Assembly (NCBI GenBank): GCA_963734815.1
Contig: CAVTIH010000002.1
Coordinates: 186,001 to 250,000 of the forward strand
From: Palsa-744 sp963734815
GTDB lineage: Bacteria > Actinomycetota > Thermoleophilia > Solirubrobacterales > Solirubrobacteraceae
Direction of reading: 5' to 3'
DNA: 64,000 nucleotides
In this document: piece after piece, positions 34,605 through 41,790 of the stretch
Position numbering within the stretch: the stretch's first letter is position 1
Layout of the letters: every line of letters starts with the position of its first letter
Notes under the pieces: generated by a model
The model's database searches: none
What the model was told of the DNA's origin: nothing
Seen by the model: only the letters and a program-made list of their open reading frames with translations
Program-made: the position numbers and the translations under genes

Positions 34605-34787
34605 TTATTTCTCGTCGTCGTCAAGCAGGTGCTTGGCTTTCTCCGCCGCGTGATCGATTTTGTCCTTGACCGACGCCTTCGCGCGATCGGCCGAACCCTC
34701 CCGCTTGAGCGAGTCATCACCTTTCAGGCTGCCGGCCGCCTCCTTCAGGCGACCCACACCCTCATCCACGTTCTTATCCGTGCTCAT
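34605..34787 (-). CDS. CsbD-family stress protein
   Basis: A 60-residue hydrophilic protein of the CsbD type: MSTDKNVDEGVGRLKEAAGSL is cut here to its key part KNVDEGVGRLKEAAGSLKGD, followed by repeated helical segments and an acidic end. I start at 34787, with AAAGGATGG upstream. CsbD genes are usually under general stress sigma control. The next genes upstream on the same strand (tiny membrane protein, helical-bundle pseudogene) may belong to the same stress group. Confidence 0.85.
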   Translation of the reverse strand: MSTDKNVDEGVGRLKEAAGSLKGDDSLKREGSADRAKASVKDKIDHAAEKAKHLLDDDEK

Positions 34788-34905
34788 AGCGCACCATCCT
34801 TTCAACTGACTTGTTTTCCCCTAAGGGCTCACGACTAAACAACTGCCGTGATTGGGGGGTGGACCTGCCCGATGGACACCGGGGATACGCAAGATCACTG
34901 CGTCC

Positions 34906-35052
34906 TCAGAGGCGACTACGGCGTCCGCGATAGGGGCCCAAAAACAACATCAGCACCACAATCAGCAGCAGCAGCACCAGCGGACTGACAAACGCCCCGC
35001 CCGCAATGCTCAGAACTACCAGCACAATAATCAGCAGCAGCAGCAGGTCCAC
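34906..35052 (-). CDS. Tiny two-helix membrane protein (DUF3309-like)
   Basis: A 48-residue ORF from a GTG at 35052 to a TGA at 34906, with GGGGG about nine bases before the start. It encodes two hydrophobic helices, LLLLLIIVLVVLSIAGGAF and LVLLLLIVVLMLFLG, joined by VSP and ending PYRGRRSRL (positive-inside). It resembles short DUF3309-type stress-associated membrane proteins. The Gln/His-rich frame seen on the other strand is only its mirror. Confidence 0.6.
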   Translation of the reverse strand: MDLLLLLIIVLVVLSIAGGAFVSPLVLLLLIVVLMLFLGPYRGRRSRL

Positions 35053-35109
35053 AGAAAAAAACCCCCGTTCATAAGTAGAAGATCGAGGCGAGTGCGCCCC
35101 CCGGACTAT

Positions 35110-35286
35110 CTACCCCCCGCCAGGATGCGCAAACCTCGGCAAGCCCTGGCCACGCATGTTTGCCGCGTGGCGATGAGCGGGTATCAGGCGATCCATCACC
35201 CCCGTGTGCCACTGAGCGCTTCTGGGACAGCGAAGGAGGCGACGCTCCTCGAGCTGGATGAGTTCATTGAGATAGATCGCCAACAT
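35110..35286 (-). CDS. Doubtful 58-codon ORF
   Basis: An ATG at 35286, eight bases after the TAG of the disrupted gene, opens MLAIYLNELIQLEERRLL and runs 58 codons. The first residues recall small helical proteins that begin MLAIYLND, but the C-terminal half has no clear character. It may be a remnant. The rest of the gap 35053-35294 shows nothing else. Confidence 0.25.
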   Translation of the reverse strand: MLAIYLNELIQLEERRLLRCPRSAQWHTGVMDRLIPAHRHAANMRGQGLPRFAHPGGG

Positions 35287-35677
35287 CTCGCGCACTACTC
35301 CTCGATCTCGTGCGGGTCCTCTTCGCCCGCAAGCTCCAAGGAGGCCTCAAGGACATCCTTGAGGTGGCGCTGCTGAATCGGTAGCGCCCAGTCCACCAGC
35401 TCCCGGACGTTCTGCAGCCCCGCCTGCTCGTTGAACTTGCCAACGATCGACCAATGCCCGACCTCACCAGCCTCGGCCATCGTCAGGAACTCAAACCCAT
35501 CCAGAACATCATCCTCGCCCTCTAAATAAGTATCCATCATCTCCGTTGCGCTCTGCTTGGTCTCGCGTGCCTGATCGAGAATCGCAGTCTTCTTACCGTC
35601 GAACTCTCCCGCCAGCGCAGTGCAGCGCTCCTCCGTTTCACCAGCCTCCTCGTGCATCCGGTCGAGCAGCCCGCCTA

Positions 35678-36865
35678 GTGGTCCATTCGTGAAGTTTGTG
35701 GGTTGTTGAAGGGGTGTTGTGGTCGTTGCCGAAGTTGTCGCTGTCCTGTTCAGCGATGATGGGGGTTCGGTATGCCTGCGTTGACGAAGAGCATCGAGAT
35801 TGGTGCGGAGGATCGGTTGGAGCTCGAACGGGTCGTGCGCTCCAGCACCGCGGAGGTGCGGATAGTCGAGCGCGCCCAGATCGTGTTGGAGGCCGGTGAG
35901 GGTCGCTCGGCGGTGGAGATCGGGCGGCTGGTGGGGTGTTCGACGAACACGGCGCAGAAGTGGCGCTCGCGCTATGAGCAGGACGGGATCGCCGGGCTCG
36001 GCGATTTGCCGCGCTCGGGTAAACCGTTGATTTATTCTCAGGCGGATAGGGCGCGGCTGATCGCGAAGGCGTGCACGCGTCCACCGGAGACGCCGGAGGG
36101 GGCGCAGCAGGAACGCTGGACCTATGAGCAGCTCGCCGCGACGGTCGGGATGTCGGCCTCCCACGCGCATGTGATCCTCGCGCGTGCGGATATCAAGCCG
36201 CACCTGACCGACTACTGGATCATGAGCGACTTCTCCCAACCGGAGTTCGAGGAGCGCCTGACCGAGGTCTGTGGTCTTTACGTCAATCCGCCGGAGAACG
36301 TGCTGGTCCTATCCCTGGACGAAAAGACCGGGATCCAGGCCAAGGCGCCGACCAAGCCCGATGTCCTACCTGCTGGGGGACGACCGACCCGGCGTGAGCA
36401 CGAATACACACGCAACGGCACTCAATGCCTGTTTGCCTGCCTGAAAGTTCACGAAGGGGATGTGCTGGCGATGTCCTCAAAGACCCGCAACCGCTTCGAC
36501 CTGATCCGCTTCCTCGACCGGCTCGACTCCGAGATCCCCACCGTGCAGGGCCAGAAAATCGTTGCGGTCAGTGACAACCTCTCCACCCGTGGCACCCAAG
36601 AGGTCACCGACTGGCTCGACGAGCACCCGCGCTGGAGCTTCCAGTTCACCCCGACACACGCCTCGTGGCTGAACCAGATCGAGATCTTCTTCTCCATCCT
36701 CTACCGCCGGCTACTCAAGCACGGAATGTTCTTCAGCGAGGAAGACCTCGCCGAGCAAATGCTCGCATTCATCGAGACCTACAACCAAACCGCCAAACCA
36801 TTCAACTGGACATACACCGGCAAGGTACTCCAAGCATAACCCCACGAACTTCACGAATGAACCAC
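35678..36865 (+). mobile_element. IS630-family insertion sequence, apparently complete
   Basis: A 1188-bp element bounded by 25-bp terminal inverted repeats with two mismatches: GTGGTCCATTCGTGAAGTT at 35678-35702 and its complement at 36841-36865. A TA dinucleotide flanks each end (35676-35677 and 36866-36867), which is the target duplication of IS630/Tc1-mariner elements. One intact transposase gene fills it. Only one copy is in the window. Confidence 0.93.
35772..36839 (+). CDS. IS630-family transposase
   Basis: A 355-residue transposase. An N-terminal helix-turn-helix region (VEIGRLVGCSTNTAQKWRSRY) binds the ends. The DDE catalytic acids appear as Asp in VLSLDEKTGIQ, Asp in VAVSDNLSTRG and Glu in HASWLNQIEIFFSIL. 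Length and motifs are intact, so the element may be active. Confidence 0.93.
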   Translation: MPALTKSIEIGAEDRLELERVVRSSTAEVRIVERAQIVLEAGEGRSAVEIGRLVGCSTNTAQKWRSRYEQDGIAGLGDLPRSGKPLIYSQADRARLIAKACTRPPETPEGAQQERWTYEQLAATVGMSASHAHVILARADIKPHLTDYWIMSDFSQPEFEERLTEVCGLYVNPPENVLVLSLDEKTGIQAKAPTKPDVLPAGGRPTRREHEYTRNGTQCLFACLKVHEGDVLAMSSKTRNRFDLIRFLDRLDSEIPTVQGQKIVAVSDNLSTRGTQEVTDWLDEHPRWSFQFTPTHASWLNQIEIFFSILYRRLLKHGMFFSEEDLAEQMLAFIETYNQTAKPFNWTYTGKVLQA

Positions 36866-37299
36866 TAGACTCTGCGGATCCCCATCCTCGAGCATGCCCC
36901 TGACCTTCCGAGTCGCGCCCTGCGCAGCCATCGCCAGACCCAACACCTCCGCCAGGTTGCTCTCGAGCTTCGTCAACTCAGCCATAGCCGTCACTCCTCT
37001 CTGTGTTGCCGATCGCGCCGCAATGAGGGCTCTCCGAGAGACCGTGAAGACGCCGCTGCCACTCGTTGCGGCTTAAGTGGAAATTGATGTCGCGACCACT
37101 GTGGAGTACCCGTGTGCCCGTGCGAACAAACACGGGCGGGCCGATCGCTCACCGTGCTTCGCGCAGCACTCGCATACACCTGCGGGCAGCTGTCGCAGCC
37201 AAAACGGGCGTGCACGTGTTACTCAGAGATCACGGTTCCGCCACAGTACGGGCACGAACTACACCCTAAGGACACAATCGGCGATCTAACTTGCTGGGA

Positions 37300-37740
37300 A
37301 TGCCTATCCCCGCCAACTCCCCTCCCGAGCGCTCGCCCGACCAACCCCGCCACGAGGATCCACGCCGCGCTCTCGGCCGCCTCGGCGAAGACCTTGCCGC
37401 CGCACACCTCAAACGCCTCGGCTACGCGATCCTCGACCGCAACGCCCGCACGCGCTACGGCGAGATCGACCTGATCGCGTTCGATGGAAGTGCTCTCGTC
37501 TTCGCCGAGGTCAAGACGCGCCGTGCGCGCCGGCGGTGGCAGCTGAGCGCCGAGGAACAGCCGCTGGCGTGGTTGCGCACCAGCCAGCGCGCGCGTCTGC
37601 GACGCCTCGCCGCCGCGTGGCTGCACCGTGAGTCCCGCAACCGCCCCACCGCGCACACGATCCGTTTCGATGGCATCGGCGTGATCGTCGACGAAGCCAA
37701 CCGGCTCGTCTGCCTCGACCACGTCGAAGGCGCGTGGTGA
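37300..37740 (+). CDS. YraN/UPF0102-family endonuclease-like protein
   Basis: About 146 residues. The core GRLGEDLAAAHLKRLGYAIL, RYGEIDLIAFDGSALVFAEVKTR carries the PD-(D/E)XK-type acids and Lys (GEIDLI, EVK). In many bacteria this gene lies next to rnhB, as here, but it is on the opposite strand and converges with it. The ATG at 37300 or a TTG at 37291 may start it. The 314-bp gap to the left (36986-37299) holds only short Cys-containing fragments (such as GCSSCPYCGG on the minus strand) that I cannot call a gene. Confidence 0.85.
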   Translation: MPIPANSPPERSPDQPRHEDPRRALGRLGEDLAAAHLKRLGYAILDRNARTRYGEIDLIAFDGSALVFAEVKTRRARRRWQLSAEEQPLAWLRTSQRARLRRLAAAWLHRESRNRPTAHTIRFDGIGVIVDEANRLVCLDHVEGAW

Positions 37741-37801
37741 GAAGGAGCAGATCGTGGTCGTGCATCCCTCCCACTGCCCTTCGAGACACGTGCAGCGCCC
37801 C

Positions 37802-38599
37802 CTACAACGCCAGTTGCTGATACGCCAGCGACTGGAACGAGAGGCGGTGCAGCGGGGAGACACCGAGTCGCATGATTGCCTCGCGGTGGGCGGGCGTGGA
37901 ATAGCCGACGTGCTCGGCGAAGCTCCAGCCAGGGTGGAGAGTGTCCGCGTGGCACATGTAGCGGTCGCGGGACACCTTGGCGATGATTGAGGCGGCGGCG
38001 ATCGCCGCGCTGGTCGCGTCGCCGTCGACGATCGCCCGCTGGGGACGCCCGAAGTCGGGCACCGAGAAGCCATCCACCAGACACGCCACCTCGCCCGACA
38101 CGCCCTCGGTGACGCCCCGCAGCGCGTCGCGCAGGGCGGCAAGGTTGGTTTTGTGGAGACCCCGGGAGTCGATTCCCCGCACGCAGCGCGATACGACCGT
38201 GACCCGCGCCGCGCTGCGTAACACCAGCGGGTAGAGCTCCTCCCGTGCCGCGGCGGTGTGCTGCTTGGAGTCATTTAGCGCAGCCAAGGCGCGGAGCTCA
38301 GAGGCAGAGAGGGCGTCGTAGTCGAACAGCACCCCCGCAGCCACCAGCGGCCCCGCCAGGCAGCCACGGCCGGCCTCGTCGGCGCCCGCCACCAGCCGCA
38401 CGCCGAGGCGGCGGTCGAAGGCGAACAGCCGCCGCCCGCTCGACGCTCTGCGTGCCCTGCGACGGGTCCGGGAGGTCCCGCCGACGCCGGAGCTAGAGCG
38501 TCCCGATGCGGTCGGGGGGCCAGTAGGTGAGGAATGCTCCCCCGATGATCCACGAGGTGGGGACGGGTCCCCAGAACCTGCTGTCGTCAGATCCGCCAC
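37802..38599 (-). CDS. rnhB: Ribonuclease HII
   Basis: Up to 265 residues. RNase HII motifs are present: VAGADEAGRGCLAGPLVAAGV, LNDSKQ, VDGFSVPDF, DGDATSAAIAAASIIAKVSRD and HPGW. It removes ribonucleotides from DNA and RNA primers. The start is unclear. The only in-frame start codon before the conserved LFAFDRRLG segment is a GTG at 38599, which overlaps lepB by 107 bp; the next GTG falls inside that conserved segment. Confidence 0.9.
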   Translation of the reverse strand: MADLTTAGSGDPSPPRGSSGEHSSPTGPPTASGRSSSGVGGTSRTRRRARRASSGRRLFAFDRRLGVRLVAGADEAGRGCLAGPLVAAGVLFDYDALSASELRALAALNDSKQHTAAAREELYPLVLRSAARVTVVSRCVRGIDSRGLHKTNLAALRDALRGVTEGVSGEVACLVDGFSVPDFGRPQRAIVDGDATSAAIAAASIIAKVSRDRYMCHADTLHPGWSFAEHVGYSTPAHREAIMRLGVSPLHRLSFQSLAYQQLAL

Positions 38600-39197
38600 G
38601 GTTGTCCCCCATCATGAACCAATGACCGGCGGGAATCTTGATCGGCGTGAGGAAGTTGCACTCCCGCACCCCCCCGCAGGGTTTGATGTAGGGGTCGGAC
38701 TCGCGTTTGCCATTGACGATCGCGTGGCCTTCCTTGACGTAGAGCGTGTCCCCCGGGCCCGCGACGACACGCTTGATGAAGTTTTCGCCAGCCTCTTCGG
38801 GGTTGGTCTGATCGCAGGGCGCGCCACCCGGGCTGACTTCGTAGTGCGTGGGGCCGCACCGCTGTTCCCTGGCGCCCTTCGGCGGGTGGAACACCACGAC
38901 CTCTCCGACATGCGGCCCGTTCAGAGCCATCCCGAGGCGGTTCACCAACACGCGCTGGCCAATCGTGAGCGTCGGTTCCATCGAGCCGCTCGGGATCTTG
39001 TAGGGCTTGACGAGGAACCTCTGAATGCCGAGCGCCAGCAGCACCGCGATCACGACGATCGCCACGAGCTCGAACAGTGAGCTGGCGGTCGATTTGGACT
39101 TCGTGGCGCCATTGCCCGAGCCGATCGACGTGGCGGGGCCACCGGGCGTGCCCGGGCGAGCCAAGCTTGCGCCCTTCTTCGTGGAACGTGCGCTCAC
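38493..39197 (-). CDS. lepB: Type I signal peptidase
   Basis: A 234-residue membrane protease. A short cytoplasmic N-terminus and one helix (LFELVAIVVIAVLLALGI) precede the catalytic region with Ser in IPSGSMEPTL and Lys in ENFIKRVVAGPGD, then GDNRGGSDDSRFWGPV. It removes signal peptides from exported proteins such as those in this window. I start at the GTG at 39197, with GGAGG eight bases upstream. It follows rplS by 22 bp. Confidence 0.93.
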   Translation of the reverse strand: MSARSTKKGASLARPGTPGGPATSIGSGNGATKSKSTASSLFELVAIVVIAVLLALGIQRFLVKPYKIPSGSMEPTLTIGQRVLVNRLGMALNGPHVGEVVVFHPPKGAREQRCGPTHYEVSPGGAPCDQTNPEEAGENFIKRVVAGPGDTLYVKEGHAIVNGKRESDPYIKPCGGVRECNFLTPIKIPAGHWFMMGDNRGGSDDSRFWGPVPTSWIIGGAFLTYWPPDRIGTL

Positions 39198-39219
39198 GCG
39201 AGCCCCTCCGGGATGGCGC

Positions 39220-39849
39220 TCACGCCTGAGCGTCGCCGGCGGACCGCTCGCCAGCATCGGGGGCATCAGCCTGCTCCGCCGCCGCCGCCGACGGCGCTTC
39301 GGAGCGCTCCGCCTCATCCGAGCTGGCGGGCTGCGCGTCAGGCTCCCCCCCGGCGGACACGTCCGCCGAACCGTTCTGCACCGTATCCTGCGGCTCCGTC
39401 GCCGGGCTTTCCGACTCGGGCTCGACCGAAGCCGGGGGACGCTCGCCCGCGGCGAGGATCCCCGTTTCGGCCAGCAGCCCCGGTTGCACCGTCTCTTCCG
39501 GGCCGGTGTAGCGACGCTCGCGCACCCGCGCGCGCTTGCCAACGCGGTCGCGCAGGTAGTAGAGCTTCGCGCGCCGCACATCTCCCCGCCCCGCGATCTC
39601 GATGCGCTCGATCTTCGGGGAGTGCACCGGGAACATGCGCTCCACTCCAACGCCGAAGGATTGCTTGCGGACCGTGAACGTCTCCCGCACGCCGTGGCCC
39701 TGGCGCTTGATGACGACGCCCTCGAATACCTGGATACGCCGACGAGTGCCCTCGATCACCTGGAAGTGCACCTTCAGGCGATCGCCCGGCGCAAAGTCGG
39801 GCACGCGGCGCAACTGCGCGCGTTCGAGGGTGTCGATGACGCTGCTCAT
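39220..39849 (-). CDS. rplS: Ribosomal protein L19 with long acidic C-terminal extension
   Basis: The first about 115 residues are a normal bL19 (PGDRLKVHFQVIEGTRRRIQ, FTVRKQSFGVGVERMFPVHSP, AKLYYLRDRVGK). The protein then continues for about 95 residues, giving 209 in all, where the usual length is near 115. Residues 126-142 (LAETGILAAGERPPASV) are encoded by a family A repeat. The rest is Ala/Glu/Asp/Ser-rich and probably disordered. The start is the ATG at 39849; in-frame sequence before it comes from repeats and trmD. Confidence 0.93.
   Translation of the reverse strand: MSSVIDTLERAQLRRVPDFAPGDRLKVHFQVIEGTRRRIQVFEGVVIKRQGHGVRETFTVRKQSFGVGVERMFPVHSPKIERIEIAGRGDVRRAKLYYLRDRVGKRARVRERRYTGPEETVQPGLLAETGILAAGERPPASVEPESESPATEPQDTVQNGSADVSAGGEPDAQPASSDEAERSEAPSAAAAEQADAPDAGERSAGDAQA
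39424..39473 (-). repeat. Family A palindromic repeat, copy 3 (inside rplS)
   Basis: A 50-bp copy in the opposite orientation to copies 1 and 2 on the map. The inner arm is CTCGCC/GGCGAG. It is read in frame in rplS at the junction between the L19 core and its acidic tail. Confidence 0.85.
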
Positions 39850-39953
39850 GAGTTCAGGGAGGGGTCTCACGCCTCGAGGAGCCGATCTCGGCGCTCCGGC
39901 GCGGTCAGCAATGGTAGCGGACAGCCGGCGCGGCCCGCGCAGCATCTGAAAAA

Positions 39954-40042
39954 GAGGGGCCCGACCGAAGCCGGGAGACACGCGCCTCCGGCGCGCATCC
40001 CCGTTTCGGCCAGCCGGCCTTCGGCCGACTGCGCCACCCTCT
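39954..40042. repeat. Composite repeat: family A copy 4 inside family B copy 3
   Basis: GAGGGGCCC at 39954-39962 is followed by a 50-bp family A copy (39963-40012), then by GCCGGCCTTCGGCCG and ACTGCGCCACCCTCT (to 40042). Against B copy 2, the A element replaces five bases (GGCTC). The right end overlaps the trmD stop codon (TAG at 40043-40041). It fills most of the trmD-rplS gap, so it may also act as a processing or attenuation hairpin there. Confidence 0.8.
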
Positions 40043-40718
40043 AGGTGTCTCCGGCGCGTTCGCGGCTGCGCTCCCGCCGCCAGCTCTCGATGCGCTCGTG
40101 GTGGCCGGAGAGCAGCACCTCGGGGACGCGCCACCCACGGTACTCAGCGGGACGTGTGTAATGGGGATACTCGGGGTCGCCCCCCAACGCATCGCTGAAG
40201 GACTCCTCGACGGCCGAGTGGGCGTGTCCCAATACGCCCGGCAGCTTGCGTAGCACCGCGTCGCACACAACCATCGCGGCCGGCTCTCCGCCGGAGAGCA
40301 CGTAGCGGCCGATCGACAACGTCTCGCCGGCGAAATGCTCGACGATCCGCTCGTCGAAACCCTCGTAGCGGCCGCACAGCAGCGTCAGTGCCCCTTCGGC
40401 CGCAAGCTCGGTCACATAGCTGTCGTCGAGCAGTCGTCCCGTGGGTGTCAGCGCAATCACGCGCCGCTGCTGGCGCAGCTCCATCGGGTCGACCCCGTAG
40501 CGAGCGCGCAGCGCCGCGTCCATCACGTCCACGCGCAGCACCATCCCCGCCCCACCTCCGAAGGGGGTGTCGTCGACCTGCCCGCCGGTGAGCGGTGTGT
40601 GCTCCCGGATGTCCACGCACTCCACGCGACTCCCCGCAGCCTGCGCGTTGCGGACGTGGCGTTGGGCGTGGAACCACTGAAACCACTCGGGGAACAGCGT
40701 GAAGATGTCTATCTCCAC
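40041..40718 (-). CDS. trmD: tRNA (guanine-37-N1)-methyltransferase
   Basis: A 225-residue SPOUT methyltransferase. It has MEIDIFTLFPEWF at the start, DDTPFGGGAGMVLRVD, and the trefoil-knot segment LLCGRYEGFDERI with IGRYVLSGGEPAAMVV. It methylates G37 of tRNAs to prevent frameshifting. Gene order rpsP-khpA-rimM-trmD-rplS is the conserved bacterial arrangement. Its last codons abut a family B repeat end. Confidence 0.95.
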   Translation of the reverse strand: MEIDIFTLFPEWFQWFHAQRHVRNAQAAGSRVECVDIREHTPLTGGQVDDTPFGGGAGMVLRVDVMDAALRARYGVDPMELRQQRRVIALTPTGRLLDDSYVTELAAEGALTLLCGRYEGFDERIVEHFAGETLSIGRYVLSGGEPAAMVVCDAVLRKLPGVLGHAHSAVEESFSDALGGDPEYPHYTRPAEYRGWRVPEVLLSGHHERIESWRRERSRERAGDT

Positions 40719-40724
40719 TTGACG

Positions 40725-41234
40725 TTACGCCTCTCCCAGGAAATCGAGGCTCACCTCGATGCGGCCCGCGGCGACGTCCACATCGCGCACGGCGTCTCCG
40801 ACCATCGGCACCAACAGCTCGCGGCCGTCCTCGCGCCGCACCTCGAGCACCTCGCAGGAGGGCAGCTCCAGCATGCCGCTGACCGTGCCGAGCTGCCGTT
40901 CGCCGTCACACACCACGCAACCCTCCAGTTCGTGCGCCCACCACTCGCCCTCTCCAAGTGCGGGAGCCTGCGCCTGCGTCACCGTCAGCGGCTGGCCGCG
41001 CAGCGCCTCCGCAGCGGTGCGGTCCTCAACGCCGTCGAGACGTACGATCGGGCGCTGCTCGACGCCGGCGAGGCGCAGGATCCTGCGGACGCTGCCGGCG
41101 ACCGTCACCTCGCCGCCCTGCGCAAGCAGCCGCGGGCGAGCGCCGGTCACGTAGAAGCTCCCGTCGAGGCCGTGCGCGCGACCCACGCGGCCGGCCTGCA
41201 GTGGCGAGTCAGTCGACGATGTCGATGACCACAC
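40725..41234 (-). CDS. rimM: 16S rRNA processing protein RimM
   Basis: A 169-residue protein with the RimM N-terminal barrel (LQAGRVGRAHGLDGSFYVTG) and the PRC-like C-terminal domain (EWWAHELEGCVVCDGERQLG, LVPMVGDAVRDVDVAAGRI). It helps mature the 30S head with S19. The GTG start at 41234 lies inside khpA, an overlap of 26 bp. Confidence 0.92.
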   Translation of the reverse strand: MWSSTSSTDSPLQAGRVGRAHGLDGSFYVTGARPRLLAQGGEVTVAGSVRRILRLAGVEQRPIVRLDGVEDRTAAEALRGQPLTVTQAQAPALGEGEWWAHELEGCVVCDGERQLGTVSGMLELPSCEVLEVRREDGRELLVPMVGDAVRDVDVAAGRIEVSLDFLGEA

Positions 41235-41457
41235 GGCGCTTGTCCTCGGACGCCGCGGCCCTCACCACAGTGCGCAGCGCCTGGGCGGTGCGTCCGCCGC
41301 GGCCGATCACCTTGCCGTAGTCCTCCCGCGCCACTGCGAGCTCCAGCACGACCGTGCCGTCGTCCTCCTCGAAGCGCTCGACCGACACCTCCTCGGGCTC
41401 GTCCACCAAGCCCTGGGCGAGGTAGATCAAAAGCTCCTGCACCCTCTCCGCCGCCAT
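41209..41457 (-). CDS. khpA: KH-domain RNA-binding protein KhpA
   Basis: An 82-residue single KH domain (YlqC type) with the GxxG loop in VIGRGGRTAQALRTVV. In other bacteria it pairs with KhpB and affects small RNAs and cell elongation. Its position between rpsP and rimM is the conserved one. Confidence 0.92.
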   Translation of the reverse strand: MAAERVQELLIYLAQGLVDEPEEVSVERFEEDDGTVVLELAVAREDYGKVIGRGGRTAQALRTVVRAAASEDKRRVVIDIVD

Positions 41458-41477
41458 TTGTGTCGTGCGCTCCGCGC

Positions 41478-41723
41478 TCAGCTGCCGATTCCCTGGGTGC
41501 GCAGCAGCTTGCGGACAGTGTCCGAGGGCTGCGCGCCGCGCGCCAGCCAGCTGCGGGCGCGCTCCTCGTCGATCTTGATCGTCGAGGGGTTGGTCTGCGC
41601 GTTGTACTGGCCGATCGTCTCGATCACGCGCCCGTCGCGCGGGGAGCGCTGGTCGGCGACGACTACTCGCCAGATCGGATCCTTCTTGCCGCCCACTCGT
41701 GTGAGCCTGAGCCTTACCGACAC
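41478..41723 (-). CDS. rpsP: 30S ribosomal protein S16
   Basis: An 81-residue bS16: VRLRLTRVGGKKDPIWRVVV, DGRVIETIGQYNAQT and a short C-terminus. It follows ffh by 67 bp in the same operon direction. Confidence 0.96.
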   Translation of the reverse strand: MSVRLRLTRVGGKKDPIWRVVVADQRSPRDGRVIETIGQYNAQTNPSTIKIDEERARSWLARGAQPSDTVRKLLRTQGIGS

Positions 41724-41790
41724 GTGTTGCCTCTCTCTTGAACTCTCATTTTCTCGCCAAAGCTTAGCCGGTCCATACCGGGATGGGCCC

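Larger units (their letters stand above)
35295..36985 (-). pseudogene. Helical-bundle (ferritin-like?) protein gene split by IS630
   Basis: The 5' part starts at the ATG at 36985 (MAELTKLESNLAEVLGLAM, AGAGGAG ribosome site) and reads to ...GDPQS before the element. The 3' part resumes GGLLDRMHEEAGETEERC and ends at 35295. Removing the element and one TA restores one frame of 166 residues with Leu at the junction. The protein is all helical with acidic/His motifs (MHEEAGETEE, AEAGEVGHW), which suggests a ferritin-like or stress bundle; this is tentative. The fragments are otherwise intact, so the insertion is recent. The 5' fragment now ends after VVHS at a stop inside the element. Confidence 0.8.

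Noticed and set aside
34852..35376. Gln/His-rich protein on the plus strand (possible prion-like or amyloid protein)
   Set aside because: The CAG/CAA runs are the complement of CTG-rich codons of a two-helix membrane protein on the minus strand, which has a ribosome site and sensible topology.
36991..37290. Cys-rich short frames between the IS630 locus and yraN
   Set aside because: GCSSCPYCGG and GCDSCPQ look like zinc-ribbon scraps, but the frames are short and broken and no start or ribosome site supports a gene.
39850..40134. N-terminal extension of L19
   Set aside because: The in-frame sequence is made from the composite repeat and antisense-like reading of the trmD end. L19 begins MSSVIDTLERAQ at 39849.
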